NCBI RefSeq assembly: GCF_900636825.1
Contig: NZ_LR134318.1
Coordinates: forward strand, 1,149,501-1,213,500
Origin: Pseudomonas fluorescens
GTDB taxonomy: Bacteria > Pseudomonadota > Gammaproteobacteria > Pseudomonadales > Pseudomonadaceae
Direction: 5' to 3'
DNA: 64,000 nucleotides
Shown: positions 40,691 to 51,226 of the stretch, piece after piece
Layout: every line of letters begins with the position of its first letter
Position numbering within the stretch: the stretch's first letter is position 1
Notes under the pieces: generated by a model
The model's input: the letters and a program-made list of their open reading frames with translations, nothing else
Told to the model about the DNA's origin: nothing
Database searches by the model: none
Made by a program: the position numbers and the translations under genes

Positions 40691-41215
40691 ATGAAATACC
40701 GCCTGGGCGACGCCCGTGTCGAAACCCATCCACAAAGCTGGGTCGCGCCCAATGCCGTGCTGGTGGGCAAGGTCAGACTGGAAGAGGGCGCCAACGTCTG
40801 GTTCAACGCTGTGCTGCGCGGCGACAACGAACTTATTCTGATCGGCAAGAACAGCAACGTGCAGGACGGAACCGTGATGCACACCGACATGGGCTATCCG
40901 CTGACACTCGGCACTGGCGTGACCATTGGCCATAACGCCATGCTGCATGGCTGCACGGTCGGCGATTACAGCCTGATCGGTATCAATGCGGTGATTCTCA
41001 ACGGCGCGAAAATCGGCAAGAACTGCATCATCGGCGCCAATTCGCTGATTGGCGAAGGCAAGGAGATTCCTGATGGTTCGCTGGTGATGGGCTCACCGGG
41101 CAAGGTTGTGCGCGAACTCACCGAACCGCAGAAGAAGATGCTCGAAGCCAGCGCCGCTCACTATGTGCATAACTCTCAGCGTTATGCGCGCGACTTGGCA
41201 GAGCAGGAAGAATGA
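40691..41215 (+). CDS. Gamma-carbonic-anhydrase-like hexapeptide-repeat protein
   Basis: 174 residues forming a left-handed beta helix. Hexapeptide repeats run from about 15 to 140 ([46 protein letters not shown]), with the three zinc-type His residues in those last two segments. Members include YrdA/PaaY-like carbonic anhydrase homologues. ATG 40691 has GAGGAAA upstream. Its stop overlaps the DUF1289 start as ATGA. Confidence 0.9.
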   Translation: MKYRLGDARVETHPQSWVAPNAVLVGKVRLEEGANVWFNAVLRGDNELILIGKNSNVQDGTVMHTDMGYPLTLGTGVTIGHNAMLHGCTVGDYSLIGINAVILNGAKIGKNCIIGANSLIGEGKEIPDGSLVMGSPGKVVRELTEPQKKMLEASAAHYVHNSQRYARDLAEQEE

Positions 41216-41427
41216 CCGCCGTGGAACGGCCCGTCGCCTCGCCCTGCGTCAATATCTGCGCATTGGATGACGACGATGTGTGCACCGGATGTCAGCGCAC
41301 AGTTGAGGAAATCACCCGCTGGAGCCGCATGAACAACGACGAGCGCCGCGTGGTGCTGGGGTTGTGTCATGAGCGGGCGAAGGCGAGTGGGTTGGTGTGG
41401 ATGATTGGGTCAATCCCGAACAAGTAG
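41212..41427 (+). CDS. DUF1289 (Fe-S-type cysteine) protein
   Basis: 71 residues with four conserved cysteines in [28 protein letters not shown], the DUF1289 signature; they probably bind metal. The function is unknown. It is translationally coupled to the hexapeptide protein by a 4-bp overlap, which is a recurring pair in pseudomonads. Confidence 0.87.
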   Translation: MTAVERPVASPCVNICALDDDDVCTGCQRTVEEITRWSRMNNDERRVVLGLCHERAKASGLVWMIGSIPNK

Positions 41428-41430
41428 CGA

Positions 41431-41518
41431 AGATCAAAAGATCGCAGCCTTCGGCAGCTCCTACATTTGAAATTCGTTTCCCCTGTAGGAGCTGCCGAAG
41501 GCTGCGATCTTTTGCTTT
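41431..41518. repeat. REPIN (inward type)
   Basis: Left arm AAAGATCGCAGCCTTCGGC, right arm GCCGAAGGCTGCGATCTTT, spacer about 30 bp. Confidence 0.88.
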
Positions 41519-41564
41519 TCGGGGCACTCAAGTAATCTGTGCGCCAATCCGACAGGCCACCTCC

Positions 41565-42032
41565 ATGATCTTCCTCATCGCCTACATCAGCAGCGTCGTG
41601 CTGATCAACTTCGCCTTTTCCACTGCACCGCACCTGGACATCATCTGGTCGGCATGGGGCGGCTTGGTTTTTGTCCTGCGCGACATGGTGCAAACGCGCT
41701 TCGGCCATGGCGCAATTGTGGCGATGCTGGCGGCGCTGGTGCTGTCCTATGTGACGTCCGATCCTTCCATCGCACTGGCCAGCGCTACGGCATTCGCGGT
41801 TTCGGAGTGCATCGACTGGCTGGTGTTCAGCATCACCAAACGGCCGTTGCGGGATCGCCTGTGGATCAGCTCGGCGCTGAGCATTCCGCTGGACACGTTC
41901 ATCTTCTTCGGCATGATCGACCTGCTGACGCCACCGGTGATCATTACTGCGCTGGCGTCCAAGTTCGCCGGCGTTACGGCGGTCTGGCTGATCATGGCCT
42001 GGCGCGATCGCAAACAGGCTGTCGCCGGCTGA
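41565..42032 (+). CDS. VUT family transporter (DUF165, queuosine-precursor-transporter-like)
   Basis: 155 residues with about five hydrophobic helices. WGGLVFVLRDMVQTRFGH and SECIDWLVFSITKRPLRDRLWISSALSIPLDTFIFF are VUT/YhhQ hallmarks. It is shorter than E. coli YhhQ (about 220 aa), as is usual for this Pseudomonas subgroup. Uptake of preQ0/preQ1 is the family role; the substrate is not proven here. ATG 41565 is the first start after the REPIN. Confidence 0.82.
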   Translation: MIFLIAYISSVVLINFAFSTAPHLDIIWSAWGGLVFVLRDMVQTRFGHGAIVAMLAALVLSYVTSDPSIALASATAFAVSECIDWLVFSITKRPLRDRLWISSALSIPLDTFIFFGMIDLLTPPVIITALASKFAGVTAVWLIMAWRDRKQAVAG

Positions 42033-42061
42033 AGCCAAAGTCTCAGGTTCATGTAAAATGC

Positions 42062-42088
42062 CGCGCTTTCTCCCCCATGGAAAGCGCG
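42062..42088 (+). other. Hairpin in the purT leader
   Basis: CGCGCTTTC (42062-42070) and GAAAGCGCG (42080-42088), a perfect 9-bp stem with a 9-nt pyrimidine-rich loop, preceded by TAAAAT. It is not followed by a T run. It could be a regulatory stem for purT; no known riboswitch was recognised. Confidence 0.5.
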
Positions 42089-42133
42089 TCTGGCGTTGCT
42101 TTCCTCGATGATCCGCTTCTTTGAGGACCTGAG

Positions 42134-43315
42134 ATGACCCGTATCGGAACTCCATTGTCGCCAACCGCGACCCGCGTATTGCTGTGTGGCTGTGGTGAGT
42201 TGGGCAAGGAAGTGGTGATCGAACTGCAACGCCTGGGCGTTGAAGTGATTGCCGTCGACCGCTACGCCAACGCGCCGGCCATGCAAGTCGCCCATCGCAG
42301 CCATGTGATCAACATGCTCGATGGCGCTGCCCTGCGTGCGGTGATTGAAGCCGAGAAGCCGCATTTCATCGTGCCGGAAATCGAAGCCATCGCTACTGCC
42401 ACGCTGGTCGAGCTGGAAGCCGAAGGCTTCACCGTGATCCCGACCGCGCGCGCCGCGCAGCTGACCATGAACCGTGAAGGCATCCGTCGCCTGGCCGCTG
42501 AAGAGCTGGACCTGCCGACCTCGCCGTACCATTTTGCCGACACCTTCGAGGACTACAGCAAAGCCGTCCAGGACCTGGGTTTCCCTTGCGTGGTCAAGCC
42601 GGTGATGAGTTCGTCGGGCAAAGGCCAGAGCTTGCTGCGCAGCGCCGATGACGTACAGAAAGCCTGGGATTATGCGCAAGAGGGCGGTCGCGCCGGCAAA
42701 GGTCGGGTGATCATCGAAGGCTTCATCGACTTCGATTACGAGATCACGCTGCTGACCGTGCGCCACATTGGCGGCACCACGTTCTGCGCACCGGTCGGCC
42801 ACCGTCAGGAAAAGGGCGACTATCAGGAATCCTGGCAGCCACAAGCCATGAGCCCGATTGCACTGGCCGAGTCGGAGCGCGTCGCCAAAGCTGTCACGGA
42901 AGCGCTGGGTGGCCGTGGTCTGTTCGGCGTCGAGTTGTTCATCAAAGGCGATCAGGTGTGGTTCAGCGAAGTTTCGCCGCGTCCGCATGACACCGGTCTG
43001 GTCACGCTGATTTCCCAGGATCTGTCGCAGTTCGCCCTGCACGCCCGCGCCATTTTAGGTTTGCCGGTGCCGCTGATTCGTCAGTTCGGCCCATCGGCTT
43101 CGGCGGTGATTCTGGTGGAAGGGCAGTCGACCCAGACCGCATTCGCCAACCTGGGTGCTGCGTTGAGCGAGCCGGACACTGCACTGCGTCTGTTCGGTAA
43201 GCCTGAAGTGAATGGCCAGCGCCGCATGGGCGTGGCGCTGGCGCGGGATGAGTCGATCGAGGCCGCGCGTGCCAAGGCGACTCGTGCTTCTCAGGCGGTT
43301 GTTGTAGAGCTGTAA
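42134..43315 (+). CDS. purT: Formate-dependent phosphoribosylglycinamide formyltransferase (PurT)
   Basis: 393 residues of the ATP-grasp superfamily. The N-terminal dinucleotide-like fold is [30 protein letters not shown]. The ATP-grasp domain has [16 protein letters not shown] and [16 protein letters not shown]. PurT makes FGAR from GAR, formate and ATP, an alternative to PurN and upstream of PurL, whose gene is also in this window. Full length. Confidence 0.96.
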   Translation: MTRIGTPLSPTATRVLLCGCGELGKEVVIELQRLGVEVIAVDRYANAPAMQVAHRSHVINMLDGAALRAVIEAEKPHFIVPEIEAIATATLVELEAEGFTVIPTARAAQLTMNREGIRRLAAEELDLPTSPYHFADTFEDYSKAVQDLGFPCVVKPVMSSSGKGQSLLRSADDVQKAWDYAQEGGRAGKGRVIIEGFIDFDYEITLLTVRHIGGTTFCAPVGHRQEKGDYQESWQPQAMSPIALAESERVAKAVTEALGGRGLFGVELFIKGDQVWFSEVSPRPHDTGLVTLISQDLSQFALHARAILGLPVPLIRQFGPSASAVILVEGQSTQTAFANLGAALSEPDTALRLFGKPEVNGQRRMGVALARDESIEAARAKATRASQAVVVEL

Positions 43316-43329
43316 CCGAGTCGCTCCCA

Positions 43330-43420
43330 TCGCGGGCGAGCCCGCTCCCACAGGTTTTTGCCGTACACAAAATTTGTGATCAGCAGAAATCCCTGTGGGA
43401 GCGGGCTTGCCCGCAATGGT
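43330..43420. repeat. REPIN of the GCGGGCGAGCCCGCTCCCACA class
   Basis: CGCGGGCGAGCCCGCTCCCAC and inverted GTGGGAGCGGGCTTGCCCGC, about 50 bp apart. It lies between convergent purT and the MFS gene. Confidence 0.85.
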
Positions 43421-43426
43421 GGTCTA

Positions 43427-44743
43427 TCAGGCCACCCGATTCAGATCGTTATTGCGCGTCTCCTTCAAACACAACACCGCAATCAAACTCAACACCGCCG
43501 CCGCCGACACATACCCGCCGACATAGCTCAACCCGCCCATCGCCACCAGTTTCTGCGCAAAGAACGGCGCCGCCGAGGCCCCGACTATCCCGCCCAGGTT
43601 GTACGCTGCCGAAGCACCGGTATAACGCACATGGGTCGGAAACAGCTCAGGCAGCAGTGCGCCCATCGGTGCGAACGTTACGCCCATCAAAAACAGCTCG
43701 ATGCACAGAAACAGCGCCACGCCCCAGGTCGAGCCTTGCGTCAGCAACGGTTCCATCAGAAACCCGGAAAGCACCGCCAGCATGCCGCCGATGAGCAATA
43801 CCGGTTTGCGTCCGAAACGGTCACTGGCCCAGGCGGATAGCGGTGTGGCTGCGGCCATGAACAATACGGCGAAGCACAGCAGGCCGAGGAAAGTCTCGCG
43901 GCTATATCCCAGCGTGGACACGCCGTAGCTGAGGGAGAACACCGTCGAGATATAAAACAGCGCATAGCAGACCACCATGGCCATCGCGCCCAGCAGCGTC
44001 GGTGCCCAGTACTGACTGAACAGCTCGACCAACGGCATCTTCACGCGCTCCTGGCGGGCGATGGCGTTGGCGAACACTGGCGTTTCATGCAGTTTGAGGC
44101 GCACATACAGACCGACCATCACCAGCGCCGCGCTGAGTAGAAATGGAATGCGCCAGCCCCAACTGCGGAACTGTTCGTCATCGAGGGTCATGGCCAGGGT
44201 CAGGAACAAACCGTTGGCCGCCAGAAAACCGATCGAAGGGCCGAGTTGCGGGAACATGCCGAACCATGCGCGTTTGCCCTTCGGCGCGTTTTCCGTGGCG
44301 AGCAGCGCTGCGCCGCCCCATTCCCCGCCCAATCCCAAGCCCTGACCGAAGCGCAGCACGCAGAGCAGAATCGGCGCCCAGGCACCAATGCTGTCGTAGC
44401 CCGGTAGTACGCCAATCAATGTCGTACAAACGCCCATCAAAAGTAGCGAAGCGACCAGCGTGGATTTACGCCCGATGCGGTCGCCGAAGTGGCCAAACAG
44501 CGCCGAACCCAGCGGACGGGCGAGGAAAGCGATGCCGAAGGTGAGAAACGCCGAAAGCATTTGCGCGGTGCCAGACGTTTGCGGAAAGAACACCGGCCCG
44601 ATCACCAGCGCTGCAGCGGTGGCGTAGACGTAGAAGTCGTAGAACTCGATGGCGGTGCCGATAAAACTTGCCGTGGCCACGCGGGTGGCGGAGTTGGTCG
44701 GCTGGGCAGGCGCGGTTTCGCTGTAAGCGGTTTGGGTCGTCAT
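43427..44743 (-). CDS. MHS-family MFS transporter (metabolite:proton symporter)
   Basis: 438 residues and 12 hydrophobic helices. IGTAIEFYDFYVYATAAALV at helix 1, the loop GHFGDRIGRKSTL and RFGQGLGLGGEWGGAALLATENAP are the hallmarks of the metabolite:H+ symporter family (ShiA, ProP, KgtP). The substrate is an organic acid or zwitterion and cannot be specified. ATG 44743 was chosen over a start 21 bp upstream. It stands alone between repeats. Confidence 0.85.
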   Translation of the reverse strand: MTTQTAYSETAPAQPTNSATRVATASFIGTAIEFYDFYVYATAAALVIGPVFFPQTSGTAQMLSAFLTFGIAFLARPLGSALFGHFGDRIGRKSTLVASLLLMGVCTTLIGVLPGYDSIGAWAPILLCVLRFGQGLGLGGEWGGAALLATENAPKGKRAWFGMFPQLGPSIGFLAANGLFLTLAMTLDDEQFRSWGWRIPFLLSAALVMVGLYVRLKLHETPVFANAIARQERVKMPLVELFSQYWAPTLLGAMAMVVCYALFYISTVFSLSYGVSTLGYSRETFLGLLCFAVLFMAAATPLSAWASDRFGRKPVLLIGGMLAVLSGFLMEPLLTQGSTWGVALFLCIELFLMGVTFAPMGALLPELFPTHVRYTGASAAYNLGGIVGASAAPFFAQKLVAMGGLSYVGGYVSAAAVLSLIAVLCLKETRNNDLNRVA

Positions 44744-44960
44744 GCGGTGATCCCTGACAGTCATGAGCTCCAGTGGAGCGAATTATTATGGTCGAACACC
44801 CAGGGATGTGGGATGAGGCGCGGTCGCTGTTTCAGGTAGGAACAGTCGCCGGAGTACAGCGGAATTGGCCGAAACCTGTTGTGTGCGGGGTAAGCACAAG
44901 GTACGGCGGCGCTGGGTAAGCGGATCGATTATAGGAAGGGGGCTAACGATTGAACAAGAG

Positions 44961-45186
44961 CAAAAGATCGCAGCCTGCGGCAGCTCCTACATTTGGAACA
45001 TTTGGAACATTTGGAACATTTGGAACATTTGGAACATTTGGGACAATTTGGGACATTTGGGACATTTGGGACATTTGGGACATTTGGGACATTTGGGACA
45101 TTTGGGACATTTGGGGCATTTGGAACATTTGGAACGCATTCCAATGTAGGAGCTGCCGAAGGCTGCGATCTTTTGATCTTTTGATC
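44961..45186. repeat. REPIN (inward type) with a minisatellite in its spacer
   Basis: Left arm AAAGATCGCAGCCTGCGGCAG ends at 44990 and right arm TAGGAGCTGCCGAAGGCTGC begins at about 45146; the spacer is filled by 9-bp tandem repeats instead of the usual 20-40 bp. The right end has GATCTTTT duplicated (GATCTTTTGATCTTTTGATCTT). Confidence 0.85.
44989..45143. repeat. 9-bp minisatellite, 16 units plus a degenerate one
   Basis: Units of ACATTTGGA (1-5), ACATTTGGG (6-14, unit 7 has one inserted A), GCATTTGGA (15) and ACATTTGGA (16), then a degenerate ACGCATTCCA. The A-to-G variant block in the middle indicates expansion by slippage. The 9-bp period gives open frames with periodic peptides on both strands, which should not be read as genes. 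Confidence 0.95.
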
Positions 45187-45188
45187 TT

Positions 45189-46430
45189 CTATCGGGCAGG
45201 CACCAAAGCCGGCACAGACGAGGTATGCCAGATCAACACCTTGCTCACCCTGTTCTCTTCGGTCTCGAGGATTTCCAGGCGATAACGCCCGATCTTCAGG
45301 CACACCGCGCTTTCCGGAATGGTTTCCAGCGCTTCGGTGACCAGGCCATTGAGAGTCTTCGGCCCGTCGCTCGGCAAATGCCAGCCGAGGCACTTGTTCA
45401 AGTCGCGAATCGACGCGGCACCATCGATCACCATGCGCCCGTCGGGCTGCGGATGAATGTGCGGGTTGTCGAGACTGTGTTCGCTCTCGAATTCGCCGAC
45501 GATCTCTTCGAGAATATCTTCCAGAGTCACGATGCCGAGCACTTCGCCGTATTCGTCCACCACCATGCCCAGGCGCCGTTGCTGCTTGTGGAAGTTAAGC
45601 AATTGCAGCTGCAGCGGTGTGCTTTCGGGGACGAAATACGGCTCGTAACTGGCGGCCAGCAGGGCCTCGCGGGTCAATTTGCTGTCATTCAGCAAATGGC
45701 CGATGTGACGGGTGTTGAGCACCGCTTCGACCTGATTGATATCGCTGTGAAACACTGGCAGACGCGTGCGTTTGTTTTGGCGCAGTTGTTCGATGATCTC
45801 CTCGATCGGATCATCAAGGTTGATCCCGTCAACATCACTGCGCGGCACCAGAATGTCGTTGACCGTGATGCTGTCGAGTGCGTGTATGCCGGAAACCGGA
45901 TGGGCACGGACCGGATGCTCCGGATCATCATGACGCTCGGCCGGCAGCTCGTCTTCGCTCTGCTGCACGACCTGAGCCTTGCGCGTAAACGGAGTCATCA
46001 GCAAACCGCTGAGGCGGCTGAACAGCCAGGCGAACGGGTAGACGATTTTCAGCGGCACGGCCAGCAGCGCGTTGCCGAATGCCAGCACGGCGTCGGGATA
46101 GCGGCGGGCCACGGTGCGCGGGAAATAATCGGCGAAAACCAGCAGGATCGCACTGGCGCCGAGGCAAGCCGCCCACGGGCCGTTTTCTTCACAGAGGAAA
46201 ATCGCCAGCAGCGTCGCGATGATCACCGCGAGCGCACGGCACAATGTGTTGCACAGGATCAGGCTGTCGAGCGGGAAGCTCAGCTTCGCCAGCGGTTTAT
46301 CGCTGGCGCGCGAGGCGGTGCGTTGTGCGAGCAAATGCTGCTGCGCGATTTCGACGGCGGTAAACAGCCCAGACCATAAAATCAGCAGGACAAATACCGC
46401 GAGCATCGGCCCTATGGGCAAACCGTCCAT
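45189..46430 (-). CDS. CNNM/CorC-family membrane protein with CBS pair (HlyC/CorC-like)
   Basis: 413 residues. A DUF21/CNNM membrane domain (about 1-150) is followed by two CBS domains (about 185-310; ITVNDILVPRSDVDGINLDD and VPESTPLQLQLLNFHKQQRRLGMVVDEYGEVLGIVTLEDILEEIVGE-type motif) and a C-terminal CorC/HlyC transporter-associated domain (about 325-400). Family members are implicated in magnesium/cobalt efflux. It follows the CcsA-like gene by 12 bp on the same strand. Confidence 0.88.
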   Translation of the reverse strand: MDGLPIGPMLAVFVLLILWSGLFTAVEIAQQHLLAQRTASRASDKPLAKLSFPLDSLILCNTLCRALAVIIATLLAIFLCEENGPWAACLGASAILLVFADYFPRTVARRYPDAVLAFGNALLAVPLKIVYPFAWLFSRLSGLLMTPFTRKAQVVQQSEDELPAERHDDPEHPVRAHPVSGIHALDSITVNDILVPRSDVDGINLDDPIEEIIEQLRQNKRTRLPVFHSDINQVEAVLNTRHIGHLLNDSKLTREALLAASYEPYFVPESTPLQLQLLNFHKQQRRLGMVVDEYGEVLGIVTLEDILEEIVGEFESEHSLDNPHIHPQPDGRMVIDGAASIRDLNKCLGWHLPSDGPKTLNGLVTEALETIPESAVCLKIGRYRLEILETEENRVSKVLIWHTSSVPALVPAR

Positions 46431-46442
46431 TTATGCCGCCCG

Positions 46443-47255
46443 TCAGATGTGCAGAATGTATTCACGAACCAGTTTGCTGCCGAAGTACGCCAACATCAGC
46501 AGGCAGAAACCGGCGAGGGTCCAGCGAATCGCTTTGTGTCCACGCCAGCCGAGACGATTACGGCCCCACAACAGCACGCTGAACACGATCCACGCCAGAC
46601 AGGCCAGCAGCGTCTTGTGCACCAGATGCTGGGCAAACAGGTTCTCGACGAACAGCCACCCGGAAATCAGCGACAGCGACAGCAGCGTCCAGCCGGCCCA
46701 GAGGAAACCGAACAGCAGGCTTTCCATGGTCTGCAGCGGCGGGAAGTTCTTGATCAGCCCGGACGGGTGTTTGTGCTTGAGCTGGTGGTCTTGCACCAGC
46801 AGCAGCAAGGCCTGGAATACCGCGATGGTGAACATGCCGTAGGCCAGGATCGACAACAGAATGTGCGCGAGGATGCCCGGCTCTTCATCGATGATCTGCA
46901 CCGTGCCGGTCGGCGCGAATTGCGCCAGCAATACCGTGATGGCGCCGAGGGGGAACAGCAGCACCAGGAGGTTTTCCACCGGGATGCGCGAGCAGGCCAG
47001 AAGCGTCAGGGCAATCACCGCAGCGGCGATCAGACTTGAGGCGCTGAAGAAGTCCAGGCCCAGACCGATCGGGGTCAGCAGGTGGGTGAGCAGGCTGGCG
47101 CCGTGAGCAATCACCGCGAACACGCCGAGGCTGACGAGCAGGCGCTTGTTCGCCTTGGCGCCGGTGGCCAGACGGGTGCTTTGATAAAGGGTCGCAGCGG
47201 CGTAGAGCAGGGCGGCGGCGAGGGTGGTCAGCAAACTGGGTGACAAGGGGAGCAT
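46443..47255 (-). CDS. CcsA/YpjD-like cytochrome c assembly membrane protein
   Basis: 270 residues, eight or so membrane helices. The family core is present: AHILLSILAYGMFTIAVFQALLLLVQDHQLKHK and FGFLWAGWTLLSLSLISGW (the tryptophan-rich WWD-like segment and the His residues that hold haem). The gene upstream of ffh in gammaproteobacteria is regularly this YpjD type, whose function is not established. ATG 47255 matches the family start; longer frames add a non-homologous tail. It is divergent from ffh. Confidence 0.87.
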   Translation of the reverse strand: MLPLSPSLLTTLAAALLYAAATLYQSTRLATGAKANKRLLVSLGVFAVIAHGASLLTHLLTPIGLGLDFFSASSLIAAAVIALTLLACSRIPVENLLVLLFPLGAITVLLAQFAPTGTVQIIDEEPGILAHILLSILAYGMFTIAVFQALLLLVQDHQLKHKHPSGLIKNFPPLQTMESLLFGFLWAGWTLLSLSLISGWLFVENLFAQHLVHKTLLACLAWIVFSVLLWGRNRLGWRGHKAIRWTLAGFCLLMLAYFGSKLVREYILHI

Positions 47256-47362
47256 AAATCCTGTTAGGCAAGCCCGAAAGGCGCTGAGTTTGGCATAGAA
47301 CCGCCATTGCACGAAAGACTCAGGAAGCTGACGGCGAGGTGTCCGCCGGCCGCAGTCTTCGC

Positions 47363-47368
47363 TATAAT
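47363..47368 (+). promoter_or_regulatory. -10 element upstream of ffh
   Basis: A consensus TATAAT lies 98 bp before the ffh start. No good -35 hexamer is seen at 17 bp. Confidence 0.45.
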
Positions 47369-47465
47369 CCGCGACCTGCCCACGCCGCAGGCTCGCCGAG
47401 CACATGTTGATTCCGGTCTGGGCCGCCATTATCCCGGTCTGTACAGGGCCTGAAAGGATCGCGCA

Positions 47466-48842
<1,377 letters not shown>

Positions 48843-48848
48843 GCTGTT

Positions 48849-48938
48849 CTGTCTCACCGTAAATCAGCAAAACGGGTGGGACAGGACATCAATGCTTCGC
48901 CGGTCGTCGCACCGGCGCAGACCCTGCAAGGATGCAGG
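48849..48938 (+). other. Three consecutive hairpins downstream of ffh
   Basis: CTGTCTCACC/GGTGGGACAG (48849-48884, one wobble), CGCCGGT-N6-ACCGGCG (48898-48917) and CCTGCA-AGGA-TGCAGG (48923-48938). None ends in a T run. The 298-bp ffh-rpsP gap otherwise holds only the rpsP promoter. It may be a structured 3' UTR or a small RNA. Confidence 0.5.
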
Positions 48939-49040
48939 ATCAACAGCAAACCCGCACTCGGCGGGAGCTGACTGGCCGTTTTCATCGACGGCTCTCTATG
49001 CAAATCTGCACGGCATGCCATAGGCGCCGGAAAAAGTCAT

Positions 49041-49068
49041 TTGCAAAAGTCCGGATATTCCTTAGAAT
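49041..49068 (+). promoter_or_regulatory. Sigma-70-type promoter of the rpsP operon
   Basis: TTGCAA (49041-49046) and TAGAAT (49063-49068) with a 16-bp spacer, 72 bp before the rpsP start. GCGGCC after the -10 looks like the GC-rich discriminator expected of stringently controlled ribosomal genes. Confidence 0.65.
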
Positions 49069-49140
49069 ATGCGGCCTTTCGGGCACCCATGCCCGCTGTG
49101 CATTTAGATTTGCAGCACCGACTACAGGAACGATGTTCAC

Positions 49141-49392
49141 ATGCTAACAATCCGTCTTGCCCTTGGCGGCTCCAAAAAGCGCCCGTTTTACCACCTGACC
49201 GTAACCGACTCGCGTAACCCGCGTGACGGCTCCCACAAAGAACAGGTTGGTTTCTTCAACCCTGTTGCCCGTGGTCAGGAAATCCGTCTGTCCGTGAACC
49301 AAGAGCGCGTAGCCTACTGGCTGAGCGTTGGTGCACAACCTTCTGAGCGCGTTGCTCAGTTGTTGAAGGAATCTGCCAAGGCTGCGGCCTGA
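49141..49392 (+). CDS. rpsP: 30S ribosomal protein S16
   Basis: 83 residues, [30 protein letters not shown], the S16 signature. It binds 16S rRNA early in 30S assembly. It is the first gene of the rpsP-rimM-trmD-rplS operon; rimM starts 5 bp later. Confidence 0.98.
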   Translation: MLTIRLALGGSKKRPFYHLTVTDSRNPRDGSHKEQVGFFNPVARGQEIRLSVNQERVAYWLSVGAQPSERVAQLLKESAKAAA

Positions 49393-49397
49393 GCAAT

Positions 49398-49934
49398 ATG
49401 AACGCGACGCCTGCTGTTGCCGATGATTTGATCGTTATTGGCAAAATTTATTCTGTTCACGGCGTTCGCGGCGAAGTGAAGGTTTATTCCTTTACTGATC
49501 CGACTGAAAACCTGTTGCAGTACAAAACCTGGACGCTCAAGCGCGAAGGCAATGTCAAACAGGTCGAGCTGGTCAGTGGACGCGGGAGCGACAAGTTCCT
49601 GGTCGCAAAGCTCAAGGGTCTTGATGATCGTGAAGAAGCTCGTCTTCTGGCCGGTTACGAGATCTGCGTGCCGCGCAATCTGTTCGCTGAATTGACCGAT
49701 GGCGAGTACTACTGGTACCAGCTGGAAGGTCTGAAGGTCATCGACACCCTCGGGCAATTGCTCGGGAAGATCGATCATCTTCTGGAAACCGGCGCCAATG
49801 ATGTAATGGTCGTCAAGCCTTGCGCTGGCAGCCTGGATGATCGCGAACGCCTGTTGCCCTATACCGAGCAATGCGTGTTGGCCATCGACCTGGAAGCGGG
49901 CGAGATGAAGGTGGATTGGGACGCGGACTTCTGA
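49398..49934 (+). CDS. rimM: Ribosome maturation factor RimM
   Basis: 178 residues: an N-terminal RimM domain ([22 protein letters not shown]) and a C-terminal PRC-barrel ([19 protein letters not shown]). It assists 30S head assembly by binding S19 and cooperates with the neighbouring products. It ends one base before the trmD GTG. Confidence 0.97.
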   Translation: MNATPAVADDLIVIGKIYSVHGVRGEVKVYSFTDPTENLLQYKTWTLKREGNVKQVELVSGRGSDKFLVAKLKGLDDREEARLLAGYEICVPRNLFAELTDGEYYWYQLEGLKVIDTLGQLLGKIDHLLETGANDVMVVKPCAGSLDDRERLLPYTEQCVLAIDLEAGEMKVDWDADF

Positions 49935-49935
49935 C

Positions 49936-50688
49936 GTGGCTAACTTGCGCGTAGAAGTGATCAGTTTGTTTCCCGAGATGTTTTCCGCCATTGGCGATTA
50001 CGGCATCACCAGTCGTGCGGTCAAACAGGGGCTCTTGCAGCTGACCTGTTGGAATCCGCGGAACTACACGACGGATCGGCATCACACTGTGGACGATCGC
50101 CCGTTTGGCGGTGGTCCGGGCATGGTGATGAAGATCAAGCCCCTGGAAGATGCTCTGGTTCACGCCAAGGCAGCAGCCGGGGAGGCGGCGAAGGTGATTT
50201 ACCTGTCCCCCCAAGGCCGTCAACTGACTCAGTCGGCGGTACGCGAGCTGGCACAATCGGATGCATTGATCCTGATTGCCGGCCGCTATGAAGGCATTGA
50301 CGAGCGCTTTATTGAGGCTCATGTCGATGAAGAGTGGTCGATTGGCGACTATGTACTGTCTGGCGGCGAGCTGCCGGCGATGGTCCTGATCGATGCGGTT
50401 ACACGACTGCTGCCTGGAGCTTTAGGGCATGCGGATTCCGCTGAGGAAGATTCCTTTACGGATGGTCTGCTGGATTGCCCGCACTACACCCGACCGGAGG
50501 TGTATGCGGATCAGCGTGTTCCCGACGTGTTGCTGAGTGGCAATCACGCGCATATCCGGCGTTGGCGTTTACAGCAGTCCCTTGGTAGGACCTTTGAACG
50601 ACGCGCCGATCTTCTGGAAAGCCGCTCGCTTTCTGGAGAAGAGAAGAAGCTGCTCGAGGAATACATCCGCGAGCGGGACGATAGTTAA
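49936..50688 (+). CDS. trmD: tRNA (guanine-37-N1)-methyltransferase TrmD
   Basis: 250 residues, GTG start. The SPOUT fold shows [39 protein letters not shown] and the knotted SAM site ([24 protein letters not shown]). It makes m1G37 in tRNAs, preventing +1 frameshifts. It is the third gene of the operon. Confidence 0.98.
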   Translation: MANLRVEVISLFPEMFSAIGDYGITSRAVKQGLLQLTCWNPRNYTTDRHHTVDDRPFGGGPGMVMKIKPLEDALVHAKAAAGEAAKVIYLSPQGRQLTQSAVRELAQSDALILIAGRYEGIDERFIEAHVDEEWSIGDYVLSGGELPAMVLIDAVTRLLPGALGHADSAEEDSFTDGLLDCPHYTRPEVYADQRVPDVLLSGNHAHIRRWRLQQSLGRTFERRADLLESRSLSGEEKKLLEEYIRERDDS

Positions 50689-50733
50689 CAACGTATCGAT
50701 GGTAGATCGAACGATTTACCTTAGGAGCACAGC

Positions 50734-51084
50734 ATGACCAACAAAATCATCCTTGCACTCGAAGCAGAGCAGATGACCAAAGAAATCCCTACCTTCGCCC
50801 CAGGCGACACTATTGTCGTTCAGGTGAAAGTGAAGGAAGGCGATCGTTCCCGTCTGCAAGCGTTCGAAGGCGTTGTAATCGCCAAGCGTAACCGCGGCGT
50901 GAACAGTGCGTTCACCGTGCGTAAAATCTCCAACGGTGTTGGCGTAGAACGTACTTTCCAGACCTACTCCCCGCAGATCGACAGCATGGCTGTCAAACGT
51001 CGCGGTGACGTACGTAAAGCCAAGCTGTACTACCTGCGCGACCTGTCGGGTAAAGCAGCTCGCATCAAGGAAAAACTGGCTTAA
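50734..51084 (+). CDS. rplS: 50S ribosomal protein L19
   Basis: 116 residues, [36 protein letters not shown], with [16 protein letters not shown]. It sits at the 30S-50S interface. Last gene of the rpsP operon, followed by a strong terminator. Confidence 0.98.
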
Positions 51085-51102
51085 GTCCAGCTTCCGATGC
51101 AG

Positions 51103-51131
51103 AAAAAAGCAGCCTACGGGCTGCTTTTTTG
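51103..51131 (+). terminator. Rho-independent terminator of the rpsP operon
   Basis: AAAAAAGCAGCC and GGCTGCTTTTTT around a TACG loop. Confidence 0.95.
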
Positions 51132-51151
51132 TTGCCCAAAATTCTTCCTCT

Positions 51152-51193
51152 TTAGGAGCTGCCGAAGGCTCGGGCTGCGATCTTTTGATCTTG
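51152..51193. repeat. Solitary REP with an internal duplication
   Basis: TAGGAGCTGCCGAAGGCT then CGGGCT then GCGATCTTTTGATC: the usual arm with a 6-bp GGGCTC-like insertion (GGCTCGGGCT). No partner arm is present. Confidence 0.8.
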
Positions 51194-51226
51194 CTTGTAT
51201 TCGGGAGCCAGAAATCGAGTCTTGCC

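Noticed and set aside
44989..45143. CRISPR-like array
   Set aside because: The units are contiguous 9-mers without spacers, and no cas gene is near.
44865..45149. Open frames with NIWNIW/GHLGHL or MSQMSQ repeats
   Set aside because: They exist only because the repeat unit is 9 bp and stop-free; no ribosome site or family supports coding.
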